Source of the DNA: CALMRE01 sp964412895
GTDB lineage: Bacteria; UBP6; UBA1177; JAKLFG01
Length of the DNA: 33,830 bases
Reading direction: 5' to 3'
NCBI GenBank assembly: GCA_964412895.1
Contig: CAYPQK010000023.1
Coordinates: 1-33,830 of the forward strand
Shown: in pieces, positions 15,372-24,722 of the stretch
Layout of the letters: the number at the start of each line of letters is the position of its first letter
Numbering within the stretch: the first letter of the stretch is position 1
Made by a program: the position numbers and the translations under genes
Notes under the pieces: generated by a model
What the model saw: only the letters and a program-made list of their open reading frames with translations
Told to the model about the DNA's origin: nothing
The model's database searches: none

Positions 15372-17126
15372 GTGAAAAGGTTGTTCGTATTTCTGGCTAT
15401 GTCCCTGTTGTTGGTCGCCTGCACGCCGGTCGACGAGGGCGAGCCCATCGTGACGGGTGATGACGAAGTGGGGGAAAATGACATAAGCGACGAAAGTGAC
15501 ATAACGGACGAGGAAGCGGGAGAGGTCGAAATCGTTGATGATGCGGTGGCGGCCGACGAGTTGGCCGTCGATGACACCGTTGTGGACGAAACGCCCGATA
15601 TCGATGAACCGGTGGTCGAGTTCGACGAGCCCGACGCGGTGGGCGATCCGGTCGTCTACATCGTGACGGTCGAGGCGTTTCGGCATACCTTTGAGGAACT
15701 TGCGGTCCTTCACAGCGCCATCGGTCTGCCGACGGCGGTGGCGACCGTCGATGATATCTGCGGCGGCGCCTGTGACGACGGCGATCCGCGCAACGATACG
15801 GCGGCGGCCATTAAAGCGTGGGCGATGACCCGGTCGGGGCTTCAGCATCTCATCCTCGGCGGCGACATCGAGGTAGTGCCGTCGCGTGCCGTCCATGACA
15901 AATATTCGAATGTCGTTGCCGGGACCTATGAGGAGGACTTCAAGACCGATCACTACTACGCCGATCTTTCCGAATGGGACGGCAACCACAACGGTATCTA
16001 CGCCGAAGATGCCGGTGATAGCCCCGATCTGCTTCCCGAACTGGCGGTCTCGCGCATCCCGGTCTCCGACGACGATGAGGCGGCGCGCTATGTCGCCAAG
16101 GTACTCCGCTATCTAACCGCCTATAACGCCGCCGACATGCAGAAAGCGCTTCTCATCGCCAATGTCGCGACCAATTACAACGGGATAGATATCAACGCCG
16201 GTTATTACTTTGAGAACGAAGGACGAACCGTGTCGGCCATCCCGACAAGTTTCACGATACGCCGCCTCTATGCCGCGACCTTTCCGCCGCCGAGCCTGTC
16301 GGCCGAGACCTTGACGCTCGCCAAGGAGGAGGAGGCGCTCGAGGCGGGGACCAATATCGTGGTCCACAACGGTCACGGCTACCCGAGCCTGCTGACCTGC
16401 GAACAGGTGGGCGATGCGCTCGATTTCACCGGCGCAATGGCCTACGCGCTGACCAACCAGACGCTGCTCGTCTTCCTTTCGTGCGCCTGTCAGGCGGGGC
16501 AGTTCGAGGCCCCCTTCACCTGGCACTATACCAACAGCGCGGGGGAGGCGAAAGAGAAGGTCTTCACCGACGATTCGGCGGGCGAACTGCTGGTCAACGC
16601 CCCCAACGGCGGCGCTATCCTGTACCTCGGCAATGCTACGACCGGCCTTGGCCTTGCCGGGGGAAGTCAGCTCATCGACGAACTCCTGAAATATGCCTTC
16701 GCCAACCCGCGACCGCTCGTCGGCGACGCTTTCCGGGCGGCGGGGATAGCGCTCAAGCAGAACGACACCTTTGCACCGCCGGTCGTTACCGTGCCGTTGC
16801 CGGTGGTCGATCCCGACAGTTGGGCATGGACGCAGAAGGCGGTGGTACTGCTCGGTGACGGAGCGCTTCCGCTCTGGACCGTGGCGACGCCGGTGTCGAA
16901 CCTGCCCATCTTCAATGTCGAGAAGGTGAACGGCGGGGCGCGGATAACGCTGTCTCATATTCCGGCCGGGGCGACGGCACGCATCCATTTCTGCGGCAGG
17001 TACTACACCGTTCCGGCGGGGGAGAGCGAAAAGACCGTCACCGCGCCGGGCGACTGCCTCACCGCCGAGGCGGCCCTTTCATCGCCCACCACGCAGTATT
17101 GGTTCGACTCGATATCGGTGCTTTAA
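15372..17126 (+). CDS. Gingipain-like C25 family cysteine peptidase, lipoprotein
   Basis: 584 residues from the GTG start. A lipobox (LLVAC, about residue 17) is followed by an acidic Asp/Val/Glu linker (about 20-90). The peptidase domain begins at VVYIVTVEAF and contains HLILGGD, LPELAVSRIPV, the catalytic His in HNGHGYPS and the catalytic Cys in FLSCACQAG, in the order and spacing typical of family C25; APNGGAILYLGNATTG follows. An Ig-like C-terminal region (about 505-584) resembles the domain after the peptidase in gingipains. It is probably an outer-membrane-anchored protease facing outside or the periplasm. No long propeptide is seen apart from the linker. The gene stands alone between the divergent corC-like gene and the radical SAM gene. 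Confidence 0.9.
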   Translation: MKRLFVFLAMSLLLVACTPVDEGEPIVTGDDEVGENDISDESDITDEEAGEVEIVDDAVAADELAVDDTVVDETPDIDEPVVEFDEPDAVGDPVVYIVTVEAFRHTFEELAVLHSAIGLPTAVATVDDICGGACDDGDPRNDTAAAIKAWAMTRSGLQHLILGGDIEVVPSRAVHDKYSNVVAGTYEEDFKTDHYYADLSEWDGNHNGIYAEDAGDSPDLLPELAVSRIPVSDDDEAARYVAKVLRYLTAYNAADMQKALLIANVATNYNGIDINAGYYFENEGRTVSAIPTSFTIRRLYAATFPPPSLSAETLTLAKEEEALEAGTNIVVHNGHGYPSLLTCEQVGDALDFTGAMAYALTNQTLLVFLSCACQAGQFEAPFTWHYTNSAGEAKEKVFTDDSAGELLVNAPNGGAILYLGNATTGLGLAGGSQLIDELLKYAFANPRPLVGDAFRAAGIALKQNDTFAPPVVTVPLPVVDPDSWAWTQKAVVLLGDGALPLWTVATPVSNLPIFNVEKVNGGARITLSHIPAGATARIHFCGRYYTVPAGESEKTVTAPGDCLTAEAALSSPTTQYWFDSISVL

Positions 17127-17170
17127 CTTCAAGTCGATCTTCGCGCATTCTTAAAAAAGAACGGTAGCAA

Positions 17171-17198
17171 GTAACCTCTTTTCGCTCTTCCGGTGTTT
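17171..17198 (+). promoter_or_regulatory. Candidate ECF promoter of the radical SAM gene
   Basis: GTAAC (17171-17175), 17 bases, GTGTTT (17193-17198). The whole block, including the pyrimidine-rich spacer ending in TTCCG, closely resembles the block before the ECF sigma gene at 18419-18446. Confidence 0.5.
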
Positions 17199-17233
17199 CA
17201 TCATAGGTAATGGGTGAACAGGAAGAGGAAATC

Positions 17234-18319
17234 ATGACGAAAATGGTTGAACCGAAAGCGATCCGAACGGTTTTTGTGGAGATGACGAACAAATGTAATT
17301 TCCGATGCAATTTTTGTCCGATCGAAAAGAAATCGCGTCCCAGCGGAGAAATAGAGTTCGAGTTGTTCTGCCGGATCGTTGATGAGATACGGGAGAAAAA
17401 GATCAGTGACCGCATCGGGTTCCATGTTATGGGCGAGCCGCTTCTCCATCCGAAGATCGCCGAAGCGGTTGCCTATGCGAAAGGGCATGGTCTTGCGACG
17501 GGTCTTACCACCAACGGCGCCCTCCTGCGGGAGAACATGGTCCATCGTCTTATCGAAAGCGGACTCGATTCGATCAGTATCTCCCTCGAAACGGTTGATT
17601 CCGTGGAGCACCAAAGCCGTGGAACGGACATGCCGTTCGAGGCTTATTACGAACGGATACTTCGCGCGGTCAGGATACTCCACGCCGAGTCACCGATAGA
17701 AATAACGATCAATATGATGAACACCGTCTCCCGAAAATACTTCGATCTCGACCGCCCGGTCGGTATCAATCGCCGAGAGGTGGATTTCAGGAAAAAGATA
17801 GAAACGCTGACCGGCGATCTGTTGTGTATGTTTAACAGATCGGTCGGTCCCGATGCGGTTGCCGGTTCGTTGCGCGGTATCGCGTTGAATAAACCGAGCA
17901 ATATCTGGATCGACAAGAGGGTCAAGATATATGTGCAGATGCTCATGGATTGGGGCAACGCGTTCACCGAGAAAGAGGTGTGCGCGCCTCCCTTCGGGTA
18001 CTGTGCCTATGCCTTGCGCGATATCGGCATCCTCAGCGACGGTACCGTTACTATGTGCTGCGGCGATTTCGCCGGTAAAACCGCATTGGGGAACATCCGC
18101 GAAGAACGATTGGCCACCATTCTTGCGTCGAAGCAGGCGAGGGAGGTTGTCGACGGCTTTGCTCGAAACCATGTTGTTCATTCCCATTGTAAGAAATGTC
18201 TCGGTGCTCCGGGAAAGATTAAGGCGTTTGTCAAGGGGGCATTGAGCATTTATCTGTTCAAAATGGTTTCTCATCCGCTGGTGCCGCGGGAATATCATCT
18301 TTCGTTGCAGGAAAGATGA
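17234..18319 (+). CDS. Radical SAM/SPASM-domain protein
   Basis: 361 residues from the ATG at 17234, chosen because AGAGGAAA lies just upstream (an in-frame ATG at 17210 is upstream of it). The N-terminus has the cluster-binding CNFRCNFC (C-x3-C-x2-C) and the GEP motif (VMGEPLLHP). The C-terminal part has SPASM-like cysteines (CAPPFGYC, VTMCCGDF, HCKKC) that would bind auxiliary Fe-S clusters, plus the typical DGTVTMCCGD and LGNI pattern. Such proteins modify peptides or other substrates by radical chemistry; no precursor peptide is visible next to it, so the substrate is unknown. Base composition is visibly poorer in GC than the neighbours, hinting at transfer. Its promoter candidate matches that of the downstream sigma gene. 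Confidence 0.9.
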   Translation: MTKMVEPKAIRTVFVEMTNKCNFRCNFCPIEKKSRPSGEIEFELFCRIVDEIREKKISDRIGFHVMGEPLLHPKIAEAVAYAKGHGLATGLTTNGALLRENMVHRLIESGLDSISISLETVDSVEHQSRGTDMPFEAYYERILRAVRILHAESPIEITINMMNTVSRKYFDLDRPVGINRREVDFRKKIETLTGDLLCMFNRSVGPDAVAGSLRGIALNKPSNIWIDKRVKIYVQMLMDWGNAFTEKEVCAPPFGYCAYALRDIGILSDGTVTMCCGDFAGKTALGNIREERLATILASKQAREVVDGFARNHVVHSHCKKCLGAPGKIKAFVKGALSIYLFKMVSHPLVPREYHLSLQER

Positions 18320-18418
18320 TTGAAGTTGAACAGCTGTTTTTTCTCGGTATTTCCGGTAAAGAGCTCTGAACATTTTCTCTGACAGTTGCCGTAAGATGAA
18401 AAAAAAGTACGATAGCCG

Positions 18419-18446
18419 GTGACACTTTTTCCTTTTTCCGGTGTTT
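18419..18446 (+). promoter_or_regulatory. Candidate autoregulated ECF promoter of the sigma gene
   Basis: GTGAC (18419-18423), 17 bases, GTGTTT (18441-18446), matching the block before the radical SAM gene. The longest open frame of the sigma gene would start inside this -10 element, which argues for the GTG start at 18477. Confidence 0.5.
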
Positions 18447-18462
18447 TACCTTATGCGCGATG

Positions 18463-18469
18463 AAGGAGG
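18463..18469 (+). promoter_or_regulatory. Shine-Dalgarno AAGGAGG selecting GTG 18477
   Basis: A strong site seven bases before GTG 18477; the longer in-frame start at 18441 lies upstream of it. Confidence 0.8.
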
Positions 18470-18476
18470 TCCCGGC

Positions 18477-18986
18477 GTGGCGGTCGATGTCCGCGAGTTA
18501 TATCTGTCGTACGGTCCGATGGTACTCAGGCGGTGCCGCCGGTTGCTGCGCGACGAAGCGCTCGCCCGCGATGCCATGCAGGATACATTCGTGGATATCC
18601 TCGGCGCGGCGGACCGTCTGCAGCGGACCGCTCCGTCCGGCCTTCTGTTCCGCACCGCCACCAATGTTTGTCTCAACAAACTCCGTTCGATGAAACGGGA
18701 ACCGGTCGATCCCGACGACGCTCTTTTGTACCAGATCGCGTGTTGCGATCGGAGCGAAGAGCGTCTTTCGGCGGCACTTATTCTCGAAAAGATTTTTAGA
18801 AAAGAGCCTGAATCGACGCGGGTCATCGCGGTCCTGCATCTGCTCGACGGCATGACCTACGAAGAGGTGGCCCGCGAGGTCGGCATGTCGGTGAGCGGAG
18901 TGCGGAAAAGACTGCGTCTCCTCAAAGCGCGCATCCAGAAACTGCACAAGGGAGAAGACGATGCATCGGGAACGCATCATTCCTGA
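18477..18986 (+). CDS. ECF-type RNA polymerase sigma factor (sigma-70 family)
   Basis: 169 residues. Region 2 (about 8-70) contains LARDAMQDTFVDILGAADRL and LLFRTATNVCLNKLRSMKR; region 4 (about 105-158) contains VIAVLHLLDGMTYEEVAREV and SVSGVRKRLRLLKARI. The sequence differs clearly from the other ECF factor in this window (8462-9028). It overlaps the next gene, an anti-sigma candidate, by 26 bases, and that gene overlaps the caspase-like gene by four bases, giving a coupled three-gene operon. It probably reads its own promoter at 18419-18446. Confidence 0.92.
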   Translation: MAVDVRELYLSYGPMVLRRCRRLLRDEALARDAMQDTFVDILGAADRLQRTAPSGLLFRTATNVCLNKLRSMKREPVDPDDALLYQIACCDRSEERLSAALILEKIFRKEPESTRVIAVLHLLDGMTYEEVAREVGMSVSGVRKRLRLLKARIQKLHKGEDDASGTHHS

Positions 18987-19749
18987 TCTTTCGCTCGAAC
19001 GGTTCGTTCGGGGGGAGTTGACGGGGTCGGAAAAAGAAGAGATCGCCGCCGCCGCGGCAGAGTCACCTGAGATCGCCCGGCGGATAGAAGAGATACGGCG
19101 TTCAGACCAAGAGATTATCGAAACCTACGGTGCCGACCGGATCGTTGCCGGTATCGAAGCGCGCCGATTGTTACGGGAAAAGAGCGCATCGAGAGGTCGT
19201 TTTGTAGTGTGGGGTTTTGCCGCGACTGCTTCGACCGCGCTGTTTTTCCTGTTCTTCGTTAATTTCTTTTCCGGCATGGAGGCGGAACGGGTGCGATCCG
19301 ATTCGCCCGAGGTGATCCGGCTTAAGGGCGAGACGGCCCTTTTGGTACACCGGCTCGAAGGGACGGAAAGTCATCGGCTCGAAGCGGGCGCGGTCGCCGT
19401 GCGGGGTGACCGGCTCCAACTCGGTTGGCGCTCGGCCGATGGTGAGTACGGGCTGCTCTTTTCCCTTGACGGCGCAGGCAATACGACACTCCACTTCCCC
19501 GAACGGGCCGATAGCGAAGAAAAGATCAACAAGAATGGCTCATTTCTTCTGCAACGGTCTTATGTGCTTGACAACGCCCCACATTTTGAACGATTCTTTT
19601 TCATCACGGCCGACCGGCCGATCGATATCGCCGCGACCATCTTACGGGCAACGACGCTGAAGAATCCGGAACATGATCCGCTTTCGCTTTCTTCCGGTTT
19701 TCGGCAACACAGTTTTCTTATTCGTAAAGCCGAAGGAGTACCCCGATGA
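18961..19749 (+). CDS. Membrane anti-sigma-like protein with DUF4384-like C-terminal domain
   Basis: 262 residues. The N-terminus (LSLERFVRGELTGSEKEEI) resembles the helical start of anti-sigma factors but has no zinc-binding H-x3-C-x2-C. One membrane helix (about 82-103, WGFAATASTALFFLFFVNFF) is followed by an extracytoplasmic beta domain. The segment around GDRLQLGWRSADGEYGLLFSL through NTTLHFPE matches the pattern of DUF4384 domains often found with caspase-like proteins. Position directly after, and overlapping, the ECF sigma gene supports a regulatory role; its stop overlaps the next start as ATGA. Anti-sigma function is inferred from context. Confidence 0.78.
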   Translation: MHRERIIPDLSLERFVRGELTGSEKEEIAAAAAESPEIARRIEEIRRSDQEIIETYGADRIVAGIEARRLLREKSASRGRFVVWGFAATASTALFFLFFVNFFSGMEAERVRSDSPEVIRLKGETALLVHRLEGTESHRLEAGAVAVRGDRLQLGWRSADGEYGLLFSLDGAGNTTLHFPERADSEEKINKNGSFLLQRSYVLDNAPHFERFFFITADRPIDIAATILRATTLKNPEHDPLSLSSGFRQHSFLIRKAEGVPR

Positions 19750-20453
19750 AACAGATACCGATAATCCGATGCCTGTCGTTCTTCTTGACGATGTGGTTCT
19801 TTTTTCCCCTCATGGTCTTGGCGAACGAGAGTGTCGGCCTTACTCGGTACGCCATCATCATCGGAGCGAACAACGGCGGCAAGGGGCGGATACCGCTCCT
19901 TTATTCCCATCGCGACGCCGAATCGATGTCGAAGGTGATGGAAGAACTCGGCGGATTGAAAAAAGAAGATACACGACTGTTGCTGGATCCGACGCCGGAA
20001 GAGATCGCGGGAACCTTCGACCAGATCGCGCGCATCCTGCATGACGAAAAGGAGCGAGGCGGAAAAAGTCATCTTCTTTTCTATTACTCCGGGCACTCGG
20101 ACGAACAGGGGCTACTTCTCGGCGGAAAGAAATTCTCCTACGCCGAACTGAGAAAGCGCCTTGACCTGCTGGACAGTGATGTTCGCATCTCGATCGTCGA
20201 CAGTTGTGCATCGGGGGGTCATGACCCGCGAAAAAGGCGGCACATGGCAACCGCCTTTCTTGATCGACGAATCATCCGACATTACTGGACAGGTCATCCT
20301 CACTTCCAGTTCGGCCGACGAATCCGCGCAGGAGTCGGACAAGATCGGCGGGTCCTTTTTTACCCATTATATCGTGTCGGGATTACGCGGAGCGGCCGAC
20401 ATGAGTCAGGACAAACGGGTGACCCTCAACGAGGCTTACCAGTACGCGTTTAA
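19746..20453 (+). CDS. Caspase-like (C14) protein, 5' part before a frameshift
   Basis: A signal peptide (about residues 1-26, ending VLANE) is followed by a caspase-fold domain: RYAIIIGANNGG, the catalytic His in FYYSGHSDEQG and the catalytic Cys in ISIVDSCASGG. Homology-like sequence stops at codon GGG/GGT around 20213-20219 and resumes in the +1 frame, so residues encoded after about 20220 in this frame are not native. GAAGGAG precedes the ATG by seven bases. If one G of the G6 run (20213-20218) is skipped, a 738-residue protein ending at 21963 results. This is either a real disruption, a sequencing error in the homopolymer or, less likely, programmed frameshifting. It is the third gene of the sigma/anti-sigma operon; likely a periplasmic or exported peptidase. 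Confidence 0.85.
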   Translation: MKQIPIIRCLSFFLTMWFFFPLMVLANESVGLTRYAIIIGANNGGKGRIPLLYSHRDAESMSKVMEELGGLKKEDTRLLLDPTPEEIAGTFDQIARILHDEKERGGKSHLLFYYSGHSDEQGLLLGGKKFSYAELRKRLDLLDSDVRISIVDSCASGGHDPRKRRHMATAFLDRRIIRHYWTGHPHFQFGRRIRAGVGQDRRVLFYPLYRVGITRSGRHESGQTGDPQRGLPVRV

Positions 20454-21963
20454 CGAGACACTGAAGCGGACCGAGTCGACGCAAGCAGGGCCGCAACACC
20501 CGAGCTATAGTTTCAAACTGGCCGGATCGGGTGATCTGGTACTGACCGATCTCACGGTCAGCACCTCGTTGCTTCTCATCACGGCGGAAACGGCGGGACG
20601 GCTATTTCTGCGCGATGCGGAAGGGCGATTGGTCGCCGAGATCAACAAGATCGCGGGAAAAGAGATCCGTTTCGGTCTTGAACCGGGCACCTATGGCGTT
20701 CTGTTCGAGCAGCTCGACGGCTCCGTGCTGGAGGGAACGGTCACGGTGGCCGTCGATCGGGCGACCGTTTTCAGTACGGCATCGCTTCGTCCCACCGACA
20801 AAAAAATCACCACGCGGAAAGGCGCCGAAAAAGCGAAAGAATATAGGCATGTGACGATGAATCTGGCCATTATTCCGGCATGGAGTCTGAACGCCCGCGA
20901 GACGGGACCGGTACTCAACAATTTCTCCTTCGGTCTTTTGTTGAGCGGCGGAGCGGCGCTTGAAGGAGTCGAGTTGTCGCTGTGTGGTTCTAACCGGGAC
21001 GACTCCATGAAAGGCGTTCAGTTTTCGGCGATCTGGAACTCCGCTGGCGCGACGGCGGCGGGTGTCCAGTTCGCTGGATTTTTTAACGGTTCCGGTCCCG
21101 GGGAGTTCGTCGGAGTGCAGATGGCGGGCGGTGTCAATGTGCATCGGGGCGATTTCAAGGGAATGCAGTTTTCGCTCCTCAATATTACGACCGGTTCCTT
21201 CTCAGGCATGCAATTGTCGACACTCAATATTGCGACCGATACCTTTACCGGCGTACAATTCAGTATCGCGAACTATACCCACAAAGATTTTTCTGGTCTT
21301 CAATTCGGCGCACTGAACATCGGAATCGGGACGACTTCAGGGATGCAGTTCGGAGTCGCGAATTATTCACATCAAGATTTTAAGGGATTGCAATTCGGTG
21401 CGGCAAACATTGTGATTGGAAAGGTTCATGGCATGCAGTTCGGCATCCTTAACATCGCCGAGGATTCCGATTTTTCTCTGGGTATCCTCAGTATCATGAC
21501 CAAGGGGCGCACGCATGTCTCACTTCTCGGCGACGACGAAGGCGGCATCGTCGCCGAATTGAAACACGGCGGTTCGCACTGGCACGCGATCTACGGTCTG
21601 GGCATCGTTTCTCGTAAGTACCCCGTGGGGCGGATGGAGCTCGGCATAGGTGCCCATATCCCAGCCGGAGAAAAGTTCTTTTTCGATATCGACTTTCTCG
21701 CGGATGCATTTGTGGATAAAGACGGCTTCGCCGAACGCACCTACGACAGCCGCCAGCGCCTTCTTGCGGGATTCCGTATCACGAAATGGCTGGCGATCAC
21801 TCTTGCCTTCACGAATACATTTCTTGTTTTCGACGAAGATTCTCTGGTCGATTCACTTTTTATGCCGACGACCAATATCTGGACATGGAAGAAAGACGAC
21901 GGGACCCCGACATGGAGCATCCAATACCGCCCCGGCATCCAACTCGGGCTTCAATTCTTATAG
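20221..21963 (+). CDS. Caspase-like/LA_2272-repeat protein, 3' part after the frameshift
   Basis: The frame continues the caspase domain (KGGTWQPPFLIDESSDITG, then ILTSSSADESAQESDKIGGS, FFTHYIVSGLRGAADMSQDKR and TQAGPQHPSY) at the point where the 5' frame loses homology. After the peptidase come a beta domain (about 20550-20800), then ten repeats of G-(V/M/L)-Q-(F/L/M)...N of the kind found in LA_2272 surface-repeat proteins, and a C-terminal stretch of amphipathic strands (GLGIVSRKYP to the end GLQLGLQFL-type terminus) that looks like an outer-membrane barrel. The frame is open from before 20161, but ATG 20221 is the first methionine; it has no ribosome-binding site, which argues that this is not an independent gene. 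Confidence 0.8.
   Translation: MTREKGGTWQPPFLIDESSDITGQVILTSSSADESAQESDKIGGSFFTHYIVSGLRGAADMSQDKRVTLNEAYQYAFNETLKRTESTQAGPQHPSYSFKLAGSGDLVLTDLTVSTSLLLITAETAGRLFLRDAEGRLVAEINKIAGKEIRFGLEPGTYGVLFEQLDGSVLEGTVTVAVDRATVFSTASLRPTDKKITTRKGAEKAKEYRHVTMNLAIIPAWSLNARETGPVLNNFSFGLLLSGGAALEGVELSLCGSNRDDSMKGVQFSAIWNSAGATAAGVQFAGFFNGSGPGEFVGVQMAGGVNVHRGDFKGMQFSLLNITTGSFSGMQLSTLNIATDTFTGVQFSIANYTHKDFSGLQFGALNIGIGTTSGMQFGVANYSHQDFKGLQFGAANIVIGKVHGMQFGILNIAEDSDFSLGILSIMTKGRTHVSLLGDDEGGIVAELKHGGSHWHAIYGLGIVSRKYPVGRMELGIGAHIPAGEKFFFDIDFLADAFVDKDGFAERTYDSRQRLLAGFRITKWLAITLAFTNTFLVFDEDSLVDSLFMPTTNIWTWKKDDGTPTWSIQYRPGIQLGLQFL
21012..21456 (+). repeat. Ten LA_2272-type repeats in the caspase-like protein
   Basis: Repeats of roughly 15-20 residues: GVQFSAIWN, GVQFAGFFN, GVQMAGGVN, GMQFSLLN, GMQLSTLN, GVQFSIAN, GLQFGALN, GMQFGVAN, GLQFGAAN and GMQFGILN. 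Regular spacing suggests a repeated strand-turn fold. Confidence 0.8.
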
Positions 21964-21993
21964 GATTCGATCCGATACGGATATTAAGTCGAT

Positions 21994-22021
21994 TTGACAC
22001 CCGCGTGTCATTCATTATAAT
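21994..22021 (+). promoter_or_regulatory. Consensus sigma-70 promoter of cysS
   Basis: Perfect TTGACA (21994-21999) and perfect TATAAT (22016-22021) separated by 16 bases; AGGAGG precedes the ATG at 22060. Confidence 0.85.
21995..22010. promoter_or_regulatory. Perfect palindrome overlapping the cysS promoter, possible operator
   Basis: TGACAC-CCGC-GTGTCA spans the end of the -35 box and the spacer, a position typical of repressor sites. No regulator gene is adjacent. Confidence 0.45.
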
Positions 22022-22059
22022 CGCCTCTGTTTCGGACACTACCGGCACAGGAGGTCGCC

Positions 22060-23490
<1,431 letters not shown>

Positions 23491-23522
23491 CCATTCCGTC
23501 GCTTAAAATTCCTTAATATCTG

Positions 23523-23550
23523 TTGCTTTTTGAATGGGAAACGATAAAAT
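23523..23550 (+). promoter_or_regulatory. Promoter candidate of the first tandem lipoprotein gene
   Basis: TTGCTT (23523-23528), 16 bases, TAAAAT (23545-23550). A sister element with the same two hexamers precedes the third gene of the array (26928-26956). Confidence 0.55.
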
Positions 23551-23584
23551 CACTCCAGCGATGACTTTCTAAAGGGGGATGCCA

Positions 23585-24703
23585 ATGACCAGCAAATGGA
23601 TCGCGGTGCTGTGCGGACCGGTCGTTCTGGTTGCGCTGATCTCAGCCTGCGGCGGTGAGAGCGAACAGATCAGTTGCGTCAACTCGCTCGAATGTCCCGG
23701 CGCTCTCATCTGTGAGGACGGCTGGTGTGTCGAGGATACGGGAGAAACGCCGGACAATACCGGTACGGGCGATCCCGACATGGTCGATGAGGATACCGAT
23801 CCGGGATATGATAGTGTCGAGCCGCCGTCCGATGACGACACCGTTACTGATGAAGTGACCGATACGGTCGCCGATGATGCCGAACCGCTGGACGACGAGG
23901 ATGTCGTTCCGACAGACGAGGACACCGAGACCGACACGGACGAGGTCTCCGACACGGGTACCGACACGACGGTCGATGAGGACCTTGTTACCGATACCGT
24001 GACCGATACCGGCACCGATACCGTCGTCGATGAAGATGTCGTCACCGATACCACGCCCGATGTGGATACCGTGGTCTCGGGTCAGACCGGTTCGACCTGC
24101 ACGGTCCCCGGCATCCCCGGCGACTGCGCCGCCGGCAATGTCTGCTCCGATGTTTTTGTCGACCAGATAGAGAACTACTGCTATCTGAACTGCGCCGCCC
24201 CTAACGAAACGGTCTGCGGCGGAACCAATTGGCCGGAGTGCGTAGTGGTCGGGGGAGAGGCGATCTGCCTTGCCACGGCCTCCATCGTCGGGAATTTCAC
24301 CGCCACGGTGGGCTCTTTCGTGACCACCAACAACATATCTCTGACGATCAACGGTACGACCAATATACAGGCCGCCTGTTCGGCCTCCAAGAATTCCTCC
24401 AACGACTGGGTGCTCCAGTGCTCCAAGATACTTACGACCACGCCGAACAAGATACAGTTGGATGCCGTGTTCTTCTGGCCGGCGGCGGCGCATGCCGTGG
24501 GGACCGTTGCCGGTGCCGAGGGGCAGGTATATGAAACGACCTATAATTCCAGCAATGTGGTCATCGACAACTGGATACGGGCGTTCTTCTTGTCTACCGA
24601 CGGAACGCTCACCCTGACTCAGGCCGGAACCACGACCGGCGCCACCGTCGCGGGCTCGCTCAACTTCAACGGCAACGCCTACGACGCCCAGTTCGCCCCA
24701 TAG
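23585..24703 (+). CDS. Tandem modular lipoprotein 1 (Cys module, Asp/Thr linker, short C-terminal domain)
   Basis: 372 residues from ATG 23585; AAGGGGG at 23572-23578 fits this ATG with a six-base spacer and is too close to the ATG at 23579. Lipobox ISAC (Cys about 23) is followed by the module C-x5-C-x5-C-x4-C (SCVNSLEC to GWC), a linker of about 115 residues dominated by Asp, Thr, Val and Glu, a small Cys-containing region (TCTVPGIPGDCAAGNVC) and a C-terminal beta-rich domain of about 150 residues (NITLTING-like strands, no catalytic motif seen). Probably displayed on the outer membrane. It starts an array of five related lipoprotein genes and is followed after 19 bases by the next. C-terminal domain not recognised. 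Confidence 0.87.
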   Translation: MTSKWIAVLCGPVVLVALISACGGESEQISCVNSLECPGALICEDGWCVEDTGETPDNTGTGDPDMVDEDTDPGYDSVEPPSDDDTVTDEVTDTVADDAEPLDDEDVVPTDEDTETDTDEVSDTGTDTTVDEDLVTDTVTDTGTDTVVDEDVVTDTTPDVDTVVSGQTGSTCTVPGIPGDCAAGNVCSDVFVDQIENYCYLNCAAPNETVCGGTNWPECVVVGGEAICLATASIVGNFTATVGSFVTTNNISLTINGTTNIQAACSASKNSSNDWVLQCSKILTTTPNKIQLDAVFFWPAAAHAVGTVAGAEGQVYETTYNSSNVVIDNWIRAFFLSTDGTLTLTQAGTTTGATVAGSLNFNGNAYDAQFAP

Positions 24704-24722
24704 ATTTTTAGAAGGTTGTTCC

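Noticed and set aside
18328..18345. AACAGCTGTT followed by T-run as terminator of the radical SAM gene
   Set aside because: A loop-free palindrome leaves at most a three-pair stem; too weak to claim.
23840..24060. Regular GAYACCGAY-type DNA periodicity as a CRISPR or satellite array
   Set aside because: It is the coding of an Asp/Thr-rich protein linker in frame; repeats are short, imperfect and without spacers.
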